From: Yinghuangia soli
Lineage (GTDB): Bacteria > Actinomycetota > Actinomycetes > Streptomycetales > Streptomycetaceae
DNA length: 53,833 nucleotides
Assembly: GCF_021502675.1 (NCBI RefSeq)
Contig: NZ_JAKFHA010000029.1
Location: 1 to 53,833, forward strand
Direction: 5' to 3'
Positions 1-7,649 of the stretch are shown piece by piece. A program made the translations under genes and the position numbers. Each line of letters starts with the position of its first letter. Within the stretch, counting starts at the first letter, position 1. The notes under the pieces are model-generated. The model did no database searches. It was not told where the DNA came from and worked only from the letters and a program-made list of their open reading frames with translations.

Positions 1-1
1 C

Positions 2-109
2 ACCCAGGCCGTGCTCGCTCTGGCCCGCCGACGCGTGAACGTCCTGTGGGCCCTCATCCGTGACGGACGGTGCTACCAACACGAACTCCCGGTCACATCA
101 GCGGGTTGA
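2..109 (+). CDS. IS110-family transposase, C-terminal fragment (cut by window edge)
   Basis: An open frame runs in from the window start and stops at a TGA at 107-109, giving 35 residues. It contains the stretch ALARRRVNVLWALIRDGR, which resembles the extreme C-terminus of IS110/IS116/IS902-type transposases common in actinomycetes. No start codon or catalytic DEDD or serine part lies inside the window, so only the tail is visible. The MFS gene on the other strand ends only 8 bp later. Family assignment rests on recognition of this C-terminal motif. Confidence 0.7.
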   Translation, partial: TQAVLALARRRVNVLWALIRDGRCYQHELPVTSAG

Positions 110-125
110 CAACAGCATTAGGAGG
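2..125 (+). mobile_element. 3' end of an IS110-like insertion sequence
   Basis: This is the transposase tail plus the short AT-richer sequence after its stop codon (TTGACAACAGCATTAGG, 106-122). Similar sequence commonly follows IS110-family transposase genes in actinomycetes. The right boundary is approximate, because IS110 elements often lack terminal inverted repeats. A repeat at the window edge is a typical place for an assembly to break. Confidence 0.5.
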
Positions 126-1431
126 TGGTCAAGGGCGCGCGGGTTCGGGGGAAGGCGTGGCCGCGGGCCGCGGTGGCTATGGCCAGGGCGGTTGCTGCTG
201 CTGGGAGTGCCACCCACGGGAGTGCGGAGGCGCCTGCGTCGGTGCGTTCCAGGACGACGCCTCCGAGGAGCGAGCCGGCGGCGATGCCGATGTTGTAGAC
301 GGTGGCCTGGAGCGCTGTGGCCATGTCGGCTTGTGCCGGGCCCGACGCGTTGACGAGTGCGGTCTGGATCAAGGTCGGCGCGGCGCCGAAGGCCGTTCCC
401 CAGAGGGCGGTTGCGGCGAGCAGGATCGTGGTGTTGTCGGAGCCCGAGGCGCCGAGGGCAGCCATGACTGCGGCGACTGCGGCCAGGGCAACTATCAGCG
501 TCGGGCGGAGGCTGCGGTCGGCGAGTGTGCCGGCTGCCCAGATTCCGCCGACGGTTGCGATTCCGAAGATCAGAAGCACCAGGCCGGGGCCGACGGCACC
601 GGCAGTCTTTGTGAACGGCGCGAGGTAGGTGTACAGCGTTTGGTGCGCCAGGAGGAGGGTGAGCGTCACGCCGAGGATCGGGCGGATGCCCGGTGTGGCG
701 GCGATGCGGCGCAGGGGCAGGCGGTCGGCGGGCGGCTCGCCGGGGAAATTCGGGACGGTACGCCGGACCCAGAGGGCCACGGCGAGGCCGAGGACGGCCA
801 GCCCGCCGAAGACGCCGCGCCATCCGATTGCTGTGCCGAGCGCTGTGCCTGCGGGGATGCCGGCTGCCAGGGCGACGGTGATCCCGGCGAGCACGACGGC
901 GATCGCGCTGCCGCGCCGCTCGGCGGGCACCATGCGGGCGGCGTACCCGGCGAGCATTGCCCACATCGTGCCGCCCATCGCCCCCGCGACCAGCCGGGCG
1001 CCGAAGGTCAGCGGGTACGACGCCGACAGGGCCGTCACCGCATTGCACAGCGCGAAGCCGAGGAGAGCGCCGATGAGTACTGGGCGGCGAGGCAGCCCGC
1101 GCAGGGCAGCCGTGAGGGGGATCGCGGCAGCGAACGACGCGGCCGCGTAGGCGGTGACCAGGAAGCCGACCCGGCCTTCTGAGACCCCCAGGCCCGCGCT
1201 CATCTGGGGCAGCAGACCGGCCGGGAGGAGCTCGGTGAGTACGGCAGTGAAGGCTGCGGTGAAGAGCGCGAGCAATCCCGCCCAGGGAAGGGTGGGGCGA
1301 GATGCGACGGGAGGGGAGGACGCCTTGCGGGCGCTGCGCGAGGGGTCGTGCGGCGGCGTGGGCGGAACGTCGGGCAGAGCTGTCCGGGCTGCGGGCGCGG
1401 GCCCGCCCCTGGGGGATGACGCGGTCGGCAT
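118..1431 (-). CDS. MFS transporter, DHA1 (AraJ / drug efflux) type
   Basis: This 437-residue protein has about 12 hydrophobic segments after a Pro/Ala-rich cytoplasmic N-terminus of roughly 45 residues. The segment TELLPAGLLPQMSAGLGVSE resembles the first loop of AraJ-like DHA1 exporters, so export of a small molecule across the inner membrane is the likely role. The substrate cannot be read from sequence. It is divergent from the MerR gene at 1546, with a perfect MerR-type palindrome between them (1447-1466), so it is probably the MerR target. No Shine-Dalgarno is evident before the ATG, and no later Met lies before the first membrane segment, so a leaderless or near-leaderless start is plausible. 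Confidence 0.85.
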   Translation of the reverse strand: MPTASSPRGGPAPAARTALPDVPPTPPHDPSRSARKASSPPVASRPTLPWAGLLALFTAAFTAVLTELLPAGLLPQMSAGLGVSEGRVGFLVTAYAAASFAAAIPLTAALRGLPRRPVLIGALLGFALCNAVTALSASYPLTFGARLVAGAMGGTMWAMLAGYAARMVPAERRGSAIAVVLAGITVALAAGIPAGTALGTAIGWRGVFGGLAVLGLAVALWVRRTVPNFPGEPPADRLPLRRIAATPGIRPILGVTLTLLLAHQTLYTYLAPFTKTAGAVGPGLVLLIFGIATVGGIWAAGTLADRSLRPTLIVALAAVAAVMAALGASGSDNTTILLAATALWGTAFGAAPTLIQTALVNASGPAQADMATALQATVYNIGIAAGSLLGGVVLERTDAGASALPWVALPAAATALAIATAARGHAFPRTRAPLTTS

Positions 1432-1440
1432 GCGACCATG

Positions 1441-1470
1441 CTTGAACCTTCACATCAATGTGAAGGCAAG
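1441..1470. promoter_or_regulatory. MerR-type operator/promoter between MFS and merR genes
   Basis: The perfect inverted repeat CCTTCACAT-CA-ATGTGAAGG (1447-1466) is flanked by CTTG (1441-1444) and CAAG (1467-1470). The palindrome sits inside the promoter, as is usual for MerR-family regulators. On the minus strand TTGCCT (1469-1464) and TTCAAG (1446-1441) could serve as -35 and -10 elements. On the plus strand TTGAAC (1442-1447) could be a -35. The long spacer is typical of MerR-activated promoters. Confidence 0.8.
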
Positions 1471-1545
1471 CGGCGGCCCGGGAGCCTGTGGGGAGCGTAC
1501 CCGGGGCGGTGGCCGTGAGCGGCGGCCACGAGCGGAGGGAACGGG

Positions 1546-1932
1546 ATGCGGATCGGCGAGCTGGCCCGGCGTACCGGGGTTCCGACCCGGATGCTGCGCT
1601 ACTACGAGGAGCAGGACCTGCTGCACCCGGACCGCTTGGCCAACGGCTACCGCGACTACCCGGAAAGCGCGGTCCACCGGGTCCAGCAGATCCGCGGCCT
1701 GCTGGACTCCGGCCTGACCACCGAGATCATCCGCAACGTCGTCCCGTTTCTGAACCGCCCTGACGAGATCCACCTGCACCCCGACTGCCTGACCGCGGAG
1801 ACCGCGGCCCTGCTGCGCGGCGAGGCGGACCGCATCCAGGCCCGGATCGACTGCATGGGCCGCAACCTGTCGGCGATCCGGGCGTATCTGGCCGCAGTAC
1901 AGCCGGGCGCGGGGGATGGGCCTCCGGCCTGA
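1546..1932 (+). CDS. MerR-family transcriptional regulator
   Basis: This 128-residue protein has the typical MerR winged helix at residues 1-70 (MRIGELARRTGVPTRMLRYY) followed by a helical dimerisation and effector region. Two cysteines (in HPDCLT and DCMGR) lie in the C-terminal half, but not in the spacing of metal-sensing MerR proteins. The ATG is preceded by GGAGG at about 1534-1538. It probably activates the divergent MFS exporter through the palindrome at 1447-1466, with the exported compound or a related one as inducer. The inducer is inference. Confidence 0.88.
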   Translation: MRIGELARRTGVPTRMLRYYEEQDLLHPDRLANGYRDYPESAVHRVQQIRGLLDSGLTTEIIRNVVPFLNRPDEIHLHPDCLTAETAALLRGEADRIQARIDCMGRNLSAIRAYLAAVQPGAGDGPPA

Positions 1933-2107
1933 GCAGCGCATCGGGTATCGGCGCGCTGGGCCGCGGCGACCGACGGGTCGTTGCCGACTGGGAGCCCGCA
2001 TGAGCCGCGTCGGCCGGCGGGATCCGGAGGGCGCGACCTGGGTCGAGCAGGCCGGATGAGCCGGATAGGTGCCGTCGGCGGCTTCGGCCGAGGGGCCCTC
2101 GATCCGG

Positions 2108-2563
2108 TCAACCCGCGAGGTGCCGGGCCAGCAGCGAGAAGCTGGAGTCGAAGCCGGCGTGCGCATGCGGGCCGCGGAACTGCTCGGGGACGTTCGTCTG
2201 GTGCAGGGTCAGCCGGCAGCGGCCGCCGCCCAGGTCGGTCAGCGTGATCTCCTGCTCCATCGCCTCGCCGGGCACATGGAACGCGAGCCGCTCGGGCTCC
2301 TCGATGGCCAGGAAGGCGCCCGCGAACGGGATCTCCATCTCGCCCATCACCATGGTCAGTTCGAACCGTCCGCCCTTCTCCGGCTCGACGGTGACGCTCT
2401 CGCGCGGCACGGTCAGACCCTCGGGAGCGAAGAAGTTCGCCAGTTGGTCCGCGTCGGTGTACGCGGCGAACACGGCCTCGCGCGGCGCGTCGAACTCGCG
2501 GACGAAGGTGACGTTCCCGTCGCCGTTGTCGGTCATGGCGGTGGTGAAGGGGGTCTCGGTCAT
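2108..2563 (-). CDS. SRPBCC (AHSA1-like) domain protein
   Basis: This 151-residue single-domain protein has hallmarks of the activator-of-Hsp90-ATPase/START-like fold: FDAPREAVFAAYTDADQLANF near the N-terminus and a C-terminal amphipathic helix (FDSSFSLLARHLAG). Such proteins usually bind a hydrophobic ligand. Many in actinomycetes are partnered with an ArsR regulator, but none is adjacent here. The ATG is preceded by AAGGAG (minus strand, about 2571-2576), which fixes the start over longer in-frame options. It stands alone between the merR gene and the FAD monooxygenase. Function is unknown beyond fold. Confidence 0.85.
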   Translation of the reverse strand: MTETPFTTAMTDNGDGNVTFVREFDAPREAVFAAYTDADQLANFFAPEGLTVPRESVTVEPEKGGRFELTMVMGEMEIPFAGAFLAIEEPERLAFHVPGEAMEQEITLTDLGGGRCRLTLHQTNVPEQFRGPHAHAGFDSSFSLLARHLAG

Positions 2564-2729
2564 TGCGGGCTCCTTGGGTGTGTTGCGCTCGTGCGTGCTT
2601 CTTGCGGGGGTAGACCCCGGCAAGGCGGCGGACTCATCGGTGCGGCGGAAAGAACTTTTCCGGCCGCCCCGACGCGCACGGCTGTGCCGCCGGGGGCGTC
2701 TCCCGCGGCACGCCGTCTGAGCGCACGAT

Positions 2730-4181
2730 TCAGTGCACTGCCGCCGGACGGGACGCAGCCGCCTCCCAGGCCGCCCGGCTCGGGCCGTCCGGCGGGGGTA
2801 CCCGGCCGTCGCGGTCGGCGAGCCACCGGGCGACATGGCTGCGGACCTCGTCCGTGCCGTACGCCTGCTCGGGCAGCTCGATCAGATGCCGGACCCGGGA
2901 ACGGGCACGCATCACCACCGGGTCTTCGAATGCGCAGGCGGCACGTGCGGCGCGTTCGAGGACCGCCGGGCTCGGCGCCTCGTTTTCGGGTGCCACGCCG
3001 AGGCTGCCTGCCAGTGATTTGTCCGCGGCCACTTGGATGTCGAACCACGGCCGCAGCGTGGCCTGCGCCCAGGAGTGGTGGCGGCGCGCGAAGCCTTCGG
3101 GGTCTTCGGTTGCCTCCCCGGCGTGCCCGGCGACCCACTCGGCTTCCCGGAGCGCGAGCGAACAGCCCTGGCCGAGCGTCGGGTTGGTGTGCGTCACCGA
3201 GTCCCCGACGCCGATCAGCCCGGTGACCACCGGACCGCCGCCGTCGACGAGCGACGTCCAGCGGTTGTCGAGCCCGGCCATCGCATACACCCGGGACAGC
3301 GGTTCGGGGTCCGCTGCGAGCCAGGCCGCTGCGGTCGGGAACAGCCGGGCCACCGCCTCGAACACCGCCGGATCGCGTAGTGCGCCGCGCGTGGGGTCGA
3401 GGGTGGGGACCATGAGGGCGATCGCGAACACGTCGCCGTCGGACGGAAAGACCAGCGCGGAGGCGAACGCCGACACCGACGACAACCGCATCCCGCCGAC
3501 CTCCGGACTCGGCCCGCGCAACCGGTACCAGCGGCACAGGTAGGCGATCCCGGTGCGGTGGCTCTCCACGACCGGCGGACGGGTCCCCGCGTCGGCGAGC
3601 AGACCCGGAATCGGGGAACGCCGTCCCGCGCAGTCCAGGACCAGGTCCGCATGGTGTACGCCGTGGGCGGTCCGGACAGCGGTCACGTGCGGAACATCCT
3701 GTGCGGTTCCGTCGGTTCCGCCAGTTCGGTCGTTGTTCGGCCAGGTGACCTCGAGGCCCGTCACCGGGTCGCCGAGACGCAGGCTGATGCCGTTCTGCTT
3801 GGCCATCGCATCGGCCAGCGCCGCCTCCAGGAGGATCCGGCGGGACCGTACGGTGATCAGGTCGGCGTCCCCGGGACGCGCCGGCGGATGGCTGCTGAAG
3901 CAGTCGAACTCGTGGTGCTCGCGGGAGCCGGCCTGCAGCATCTGTGCGTAGACGTCCGGAGCTTCCTCCCGCAGCACGGTACGGACCGGAGCCAGCAGGC
4001 TGTGCGGCTGAACAGCCTGCGGGACGCCGGGGCGCGGCCAATCGAAGAACTCGGCGCTTGTCGGCCGCCGCGCCGCGCGTTCCCCTTCGCGCTCGAACAC
4101 CGTGACATCGTGGCCCCGCCGCGCCAGGAACAACGCTGCGGCCATGCCCCCGATCCCGCCGCCGACAACTGCAACGTGCAC
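2730..4181 (-). CDS. FAD-dependent monooxygenase / oxidoreductase
   Basis: This is a 483-residue flavoprotein of the PHBH (p-hydroxybenzoate hydroxylase)-like group. The N-terminal Rossmann motif VAVVGGGIGGMAAALFLARR is followed by the FAD ribityl-binding motif VGDSVTHTNPTLGQG around residue 350. I chose the GTG start at 4181 because AGGGAG lies just upstream and it places the nucleotide-binding strand at the N-terminus. An upstream ATG at 4253 would add a 24-residue unstructured extension. The Rrf2 regulator gene lies 162 bp upstream on the same strand and may control it. The substrate is unknown. Epoxidation, hydroxylation or halogenation are all possible in this family, and I see no halogenase motif. 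Confidence 0.85.
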   Translation of the reverse strand: MHVAVVGGGIGGMAAALFLARRGHDVTVFEREGERAARRPTSAEFFDWPRPGVPQAVQPHSLLAPVRTVLREEAPDVYAQMLQAGSREHHEFDCFSSHPPARPGDADLITVRSRRILLEAALADAMAKQNGISLRLGDPVTGLEVTWPNNDRTGGTDGTAQDVPHVTAVRTAHGVHHADLVLDCAGRRSPIPGLLADAGTRPPVVESHRTGIAYLCRWYRLRGPSPEVGGMRLSSVSAFASALVFPSDGDVFAIALMVPTLDPTRGALRDPAVFEAVARLFPTAAAWLAADPEPLSRVYAMAGLDNRWTSLVDGGGPVVTGLIGVGDSVTHTNPTLGQGCSLALREAEWVAGHAGEATEDPEGFARRHHSWAQATLRPWFDIQVAADKSLAGSLGVAPENEAPSPAVLERAARAACAFEDPVVMRARSRVRHLIELPEQAYGTDEVRSHVARWLADRDGRVPPPDGPSRAAWEAAASRPAAVH

Positions 4182-4343
4182 GACGTGCTCCCTTGCTCCG
4201 CGTTCCGGAAAGCCTGTCGAGGCGGTCCGGACAGCGGCAAGGGCAAAGTCCATCGCATCGGCGGAGCCGGGCGCGCTGGTGGCTGCGGGGGATCCTGCGG
4301 CCTGCGTCGGGTGCGTGGCGTGCGTGGGGTGGCTGGGGTGCGG

Positions 4344-4829
4344 TCAGGCTTTGCCGGTGGCGTACCAGTCGCGCACCTGCTCGGGGAAGTCCGGGGCCCG
4401 CTCTTCGACCTTGCCGCGGATGTCGGCGATGGTCTGCGCGGCGAGTTCGCGGCGCCAGGCCAGTTCGGCGCGCCGCATCGCCTCGTCGATCAGGCACGGC
4501 GACGGATCCTCGGCCTGGGACGCCGCGTGCGGCCCCTGGCGGCGGATCTCCGTGCAGCGGAACGCGTCCTCGGGTCCTTCGATGGCGGCCACGACGTCCA
4601 TCAGGGTGATCCGGGCCGGTGCCTTGGCCAGCCGGAAGCCGCCGCGGGGGCCGGGGGAGGAGGACACGATCCCGGCCCGCGCGAGGGCCTGGAGCTGCTT
4701 GTTGAGGTAGGCGGTCGGAAGGTCGTAGAAGGCGGCCAGCTTGGCCGCTGTGACGGCCTGGTCAGGGCCGATCCAGGAGAGATTGACGCAGCAGTGCAGG
4801 GCCCACTCGACGCCTTCGTTCATCCGCAT
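4344..4829 (-). CDS. Rrf2-family transcriptional regulator
   Basis: This 161-residue protein has an N-terminal winged helix (AAKLAAFYDLPTAYLNKQLQ, then GPRGGFRLAK, the typical Rrf2 wing). The C-terminal part contains FRCTEIRRQGP and PCLIDEAM. Only two cysteines lie in the region where NsrR/IscR-type members carry three cluster ligands. Redox sensing by these cysteines or another cofactor is possible but not shown. The start is MRMNEG at 4829; MNEG at 4823 is the alternative. A CTGGAT-N7-ATCCAG palindrome lies immediately upstream, consistent with autorepression. The neighbouring flavoenzymes (monooxygenase at 2730, azoreductase at 5002) are likely targets. Confidence 0.85.
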   Translation of the reverse strand: MRMNEGVEWALHCCVNLSWIGPDQAVTAAKLAAFYDLPTAYLNKQLQALARAGIVSSSPGPRGGFRLAKAPARITLMDVVAAIEGPEDAFRCTEIRRQGPHAASQAEDPSPCLIDEAMRRAELAWRRELAAQTIADIRGKVEERAPDFPEQVRDWYATGKA

Positions 4830-4832
4830 AAT

Positions 4833-4851
4833 CTGGATGGTAGATATCCAG
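4833..4851. promoter_or_regulatory. Putative Rrf2 operator (inverted repeat)
   Basis: The inverted repeat CTGGAT-GGTAGAT-ATCCAG has 6-bp perfect arms, extending to 7 of 8 matches (ATCTGGAT/ATCCAGGT). It sits 4 bp upstream of the Rrf2 start codon, where binding would block transcription or initiation. Its A+T content is higher than the surroundings. Confidence 0.6.
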
Positions 4852-4893
4852 GTAGCCGACCGCAAACGCGCGGTCGGCAGGCCGCACGAGTAC

Positions 4894-4922
4894 GGCGCGG
4901 CCGGCGCGGGGCCGGCCGCGCC
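4894..4922 (-). terminator. Strong hairpin downstream of the azoreductase gene
   Basis: A 12-bp perfect stem GGCGCGGCCGGC / GCCGGCCGCGCC has a 5-nt loop (GCGGG). It lies 79 bp beyond the azoreductase stop on the minus strand and just before the Rrf2 promoter. There is no U-tract, as is common for actinomycete terminators. Confidence 0.6.
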
Positions 4923-5001
4923 ACCCGCTCCGCACGATGGTCCGAACGACAGCGCCTGGTGATGTGCCAGTCGGAGCCCTTGAACCGGTGGATGGCGGGG
5001 G

Positions 5002-5634
5002 TCAGCTGCCGGCCAGGGCCCGCCCCGCGTCGCGGGCGAGTTCCAGTGCCCGGGAGTGCTCCCCGGCGGCGAGGTCCTGGAGCGCCTCCATTCCGGGTGT
5101 GGTGGCGGCGAGGGTGAGTTCGCGCTTGACGAGGGTCAGGTCGGCCTGCCAGACGTCGCGGACGACGCGCTCCAGGTAGGGCGTGGAGTGGTCCCAGCCG
5201 TCGCGCGGGGTGCCGGGTCCGTAGCCGCCGCCGACGGTGGTGACGAGCACGGTGGGCGTGTTCTTCAGCAGCGGCGTGGCCGGGCCGGCGCCCGCGATCA
5301 CCAGGTCGACCCAGGTCTTGAAGTGCTGGGAGACGCCGTAGTTGTAGAGCGGTACGGCCAGGATCGCGGCGTCGGCGCCCTCCAGTTCCGCGGCCAGCTC
5401 GGCCGCGAGGGCGAGTGCCTCGCGGTGGCTCTGCGTGCGCTCCCCTTCGGGCGCGAACGCGGCCATGGTGGCGTGCGTCCAGGCGTCGGCGGGCAGCGGG
5501 GCGGTGCCCAGGTGCCGGCGGGTCACCGTGCCGTCGGGGTGCGCGGCGCTCCACTCGCGCTCGGCGGTGTCGGCGATCTCCGCGCTTGCGGAGGTGGCCG
5601 GGAAGAGGCTGGCGTCGAGCCGGAACAGGTTCAT
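5002..5634 (-). CDS. azoR: FMN-dependent NADH:quinone oxidoreductase / azoreductase
   Basis: This 210-residue flavodoxin-fold protein of the AzoR family starts MNLFRLDASLF. It has the FMN-contacting segment AVPLYNYGVSQHFKTWVDL and a later VTTVGGGYGPG loop typical of the family. AGGAG before the ATG at 5634 fixes the start. Members reduce quinones or azo compounds by two electrons using NAD(P)H. It is divergent from a TetR regulator at 5780, which probably represses it. The Rrf2 gene lies downstream on the same strand beyond a hairpin. Confidence 0.88.
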   Translation of the reverse strand: MNLFRLDASLFPATSASAEIADTAEREWSAAHPDGTVTRRHLGTAPLPADAWTHATMAAFAPEGERTQSHREALALAAELAAELEGADAAILAVPLYNYGVSQHFKTWVDLVIAGAGPATPLLKNTPTVLVTTVGGGYGPGTPRDGWDHSTPYLERVVRDVWQADLTLVKRELTLAATTPGMEALQDLAAGEHSRALELARDAGRALAGS

Positions 5635-5739
5635 GGGTCTTGTCTCCTCGTGAAGCGGCCCGCACGTGCGGGCCCAGGGATCGGCGACGCGGCCGGACAG
5701 GCTCGGCCGCCTGCCGTCGTCGCGTGCCACTCTAAACGG

Positions 5740-5778
5740 ACTTTACCCCGCTTAGGCTTCCCCGGGTAGATTTACCCT
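5740..5778. promoter_or_regulatory. azoR / tetR divergent promoter and candidate operator
   Basis: The direct repeat TTTACCC occurs at 5743-5749 and 5771-5777. The second copy forms an inverted repeat GGGTA-GATT-TACCC (5764-5777) immediately before the TetR GTG. TAGATT (5767-5772) lies 7 nt before that GTG and looks like the -10 of a leaderless tetR transcript. TetR binding here would cover both promoters. Confidence 0.5.
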
Positions 5779-5779
5779 C

Positions 5780-6418
5780 GTGAACAGCCCTCTGGTGCCC
5801 TTTGGCAGACCACGCGGCGAGCGTGCGGACGCGGCGCGCAATCGCGAGCAGTTGCTGGAGACGGCCCGCGCGATGCTGGCCGAGCACGGCGCGGCCAAGG
5901 TCACCATGGACGCCCTGGCGGAACGCGCCGGGCTTGGCAAGGGGACCGTCTTCCGCCGCTTCGGCACCCGCGCCGGGATCTTCCAGGCGCTGCTCGACGA
6001 CGACGAACGCCGGTTCCAGCAGCTGGTCCTGTCCGGGCCGCCCCCGCTGGGCCCGGGAGCGGACCCCGCGGCGCGCCTGATCGCGTACGGCCGCGCCCGG
6101 ACCGCCTTCCTGCTCGACCACCACGCCATCGCGCGGGCGGCCCTGGACCGCAACCAGCCCGTACCGGCCGGGGATTCGCTGACCCGGCTGCACATCCGCA
6201 TGCTGCTCGGCCGCCTCGACCTCGGCCTCGCCGACCTGGACAGCCTCGCCATCCAGCTCACGGGCGCTCTCGAAGGGCCGCTGCTGCTCTACCTCGCCAT
6301 GGCCGAGTCGGAGGAACGACCGGTCCCCGTTGCCGACCACCCGCTGGCGGACGCGTGGCAAGTCCTCGTCGAACGCCTCACCTCGGGCGCCGGACAAGCT
6401 CCGAAAGACACCGCGTAG
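5780..6418 (+). CDS. TetR-family transcriptional regulator
   Basis: This 212-residue protein has a helix-turn-helix at about residues 20-65, with VTMDALAERAGLGKGTVFRR as its core. The C-terminal ligand domain is all helical. The GTG start has no Shine-Dalgarno and sits 7 nt after TAGATT, so the mRNA is probably leaderless. It is divergent from the azoreductase gene, which is the likely target. A 20-bp tandem duplication (6400-6439) spans its stop codon. Confidence 0.88.
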   Translation: MNSPLVPFGRPRGERADAARNREQLLETARAMLAEHGAAKVTMDALAERAGLGKGTVFRRFGTRAGIFQALLDDDERRFQQLVLSGPPPLGPGADPAARLIAYGRARTAFLLDHHAIARAALDRNQPVPAGDSLTRLHIRMLLGRLDLGLADLDSLAIQLTGALEGPLLLYLAMAESEERPVPVADHPLADAWQVLVERLTSGAGQAPKDTA

Positions 6419-6439
6419 TTCCGAAAGACCCCGCGTGGT
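6400..6439. repeat. 20-bp tandem duplication spanning the tetR stop codon
   Basis: Unit 1 (6400-6419, TCCGAAAGACACCGCGTAGT) contains the TAG stop. Unit 2 (6420-6439) matches it at 18 of 20 positions and carries TGG in place of TAG. Confidence 0.85.
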
Positions 6440-6453
6440 CCTGGAGCGCCGGC

Positions 6454-6993
6454 TCAGTCGTAAGGGGTCGGGTCGGTGCCGCCGGCCGGGGTGGCGGCCA
6501 GTTCGGTGCGGAGCCGGGTCAGGGCGCGGTGCAGTTCGCGTTCGGCGCCGACCGGCACTATCGCTGCGCGGCCCGGCACGCGGACTCCGCCGGTCAGCGC
6601 GACCCGGGTGCCCGGGGTGCCGTCGGGGAGGGGCTCGGCGGCCATGCCGATCACCAGGAACCGGCTCTGCAGCCAGCACCAGCCGGGGCGGACGACGCCG
6701 TGCAGGCGGGCCCGGAAGCCGAACCGGCTGCGGGCGTACGCCGTCACGCGCTCGCCTTCGCGATGCGTCACCCGGAGGTCGCGCATGTCCGGCTGGAACC
6801 GGCCGAAGCCGCCTTCCAGGTCGCCCATCACCAGCCATACGTCCGCGAAGTCGCCGGGCACGACGTCTGCCGCGATCCGCGCGCCCGGGATACCGGACAC
6901 CATGACCTCCAGCCGGCCGACAGCCCCCAGTACCGCGTCGGACTCGTGGGCTGCAGGCTGTTCCGGCCCGCCCCCGGCCGAGGTGTCGTTCAT
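6454..6993 (-). CDS. Hypothetical protein, possibly SRPBCC-like, coupled to ECF sigma gene
   Basis: This 179-residue protein is the last gene of a three-gene operon. Its ATG overlaps the sigma factor stop codon (ATGA). The order of segments (GDFADVWLVMGDLEGGFGRF, charged strands, a C-terminal helix ERELHRALTRLRTELA) is compatible with an SRPBCC/polyketide-cyclase fold, but I do not recognise a family with certainty. The position directly after an ECF sigma gene is where anti-sigma factors often lie. It has no membrane segment and no HxxxCxxC zinc motif, so a classical ZAS anti-sigma factor is unlikely. Confidence 0.7.
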   Translation of the reverse strand: MNDTSAGGGPEQPAAHESDAVLGAVGRLEVMVSGIPGARIAADVVPGDFADVWLVMGDLEGGFGRFQPDMRDLRVTHREGERVTAYARSRFGFRARLHGVVRPGWCWLQSRFLVIGMAAEPLPDGTPGTRVALTGGVRVPGRAAIVPVGAERELHRALTRLRTELAATPAGGTDPTPYD

Positions 6994-7649
6994 CGGGTCC
7001 ACATCCTTCGGAATCCGGCCCGGGCGCGGTGCAGCCGGGACTTGACGGTGCCTTCGGGCACCCCGAGCAGGGCGGCCGCCTCGCGTTCGTCCAGGCCCTC
7101 GACATCGCGCAGCACCAGGACGGCGCGGTGTTCGGGGGAGAGCCGGGCCAGGACGTCGGCGATATCGGCGGCGAGGTGGGGATCGTGGGAGCTCGTGCCG
7201 TGATCGTGACCGTGGCCGCGGCTGTGCCCGGAGCCGAGTTCTGCGGTGACGGCGGTGGTGCCCGACGCGGTGAAGTCGGCCGGCTCCACCGGAATGTCGC
7301 GTGCATCGCGCCGGGCGATCCGGACCGCTTCCCGGACCGCGATGGACCGGACCCACGCATAGAGCGCGTCCGGCCGATCCAGCGAGCGCAGCGCGCGGAA
7401 GACCGCGACCAGCGTTTCCTGGACTGCGTCCTGACGGCTGCTCAGGGCGATCGGATTGCAGATCGACGCGACGTAGGGGATCAGGTGGTCCAGCAGGTCG
7501 TTCATCGCGATCGTGTCGCCGCGCCGGGCCTGCCCGGCCAGTTCGATACCGCGGGCCCGGGTCTCGGCATGCCGGTCCGCGCCGGGGTCCGCCCGTGCGG
7601 CCGAGGGCGTTTGGTCCGCGGTCCGTTCGTCGCTCACGGCGCTGATCAT
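6990..7649 (-). CDS. ECF RNA polymerase sigma factor with His-rich linker
   Basis: This 219-residue protein has sigma-70 region 2 at about residues 48-115 (SSRQDAVQETLVAVFRALRS is the region 2.2 core) and region 4 at about 163-215 (LSPEHRAVLVLRDVEGLDER, then LLGVPEGTVKSRLHRAR). The linker carries six histidines within residues 142-158, with core HSRGHGHDHG, which is unusual and suggests metal binding. The ATG at 7649 overlaps the upstream gene's TGA. AGGAGG is only 1 nt away, so translation probably depends on coupling; a GTG at 7637 is an alternative. Promoter specificity is unknown. Confidence 0.88.
   Translation of the reverse strand: MISAVSDERTADQTPSAARADPGADRHAETRARGIELAGQARRGDTIAMNDLLDHLIPYVASICNPIALSSRQDAVQETLVAVFRALRSLDRPDALYAWVRSIAVREAVRIARRDARDIPVEPADFTASGTTAVTAELGSGHSRGHGHDHGTSSHDPHLAADIADVLARLSPEHRAVLVLRDVEGLDEREAAALLGVPEGTVKSRLHRARAGFRRMWTR

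Noticed and set aside
2730-4181. Flavin-dependent halogenase
   Set aside because: The WxWxIP motif expected in flavin halogenases is not present.
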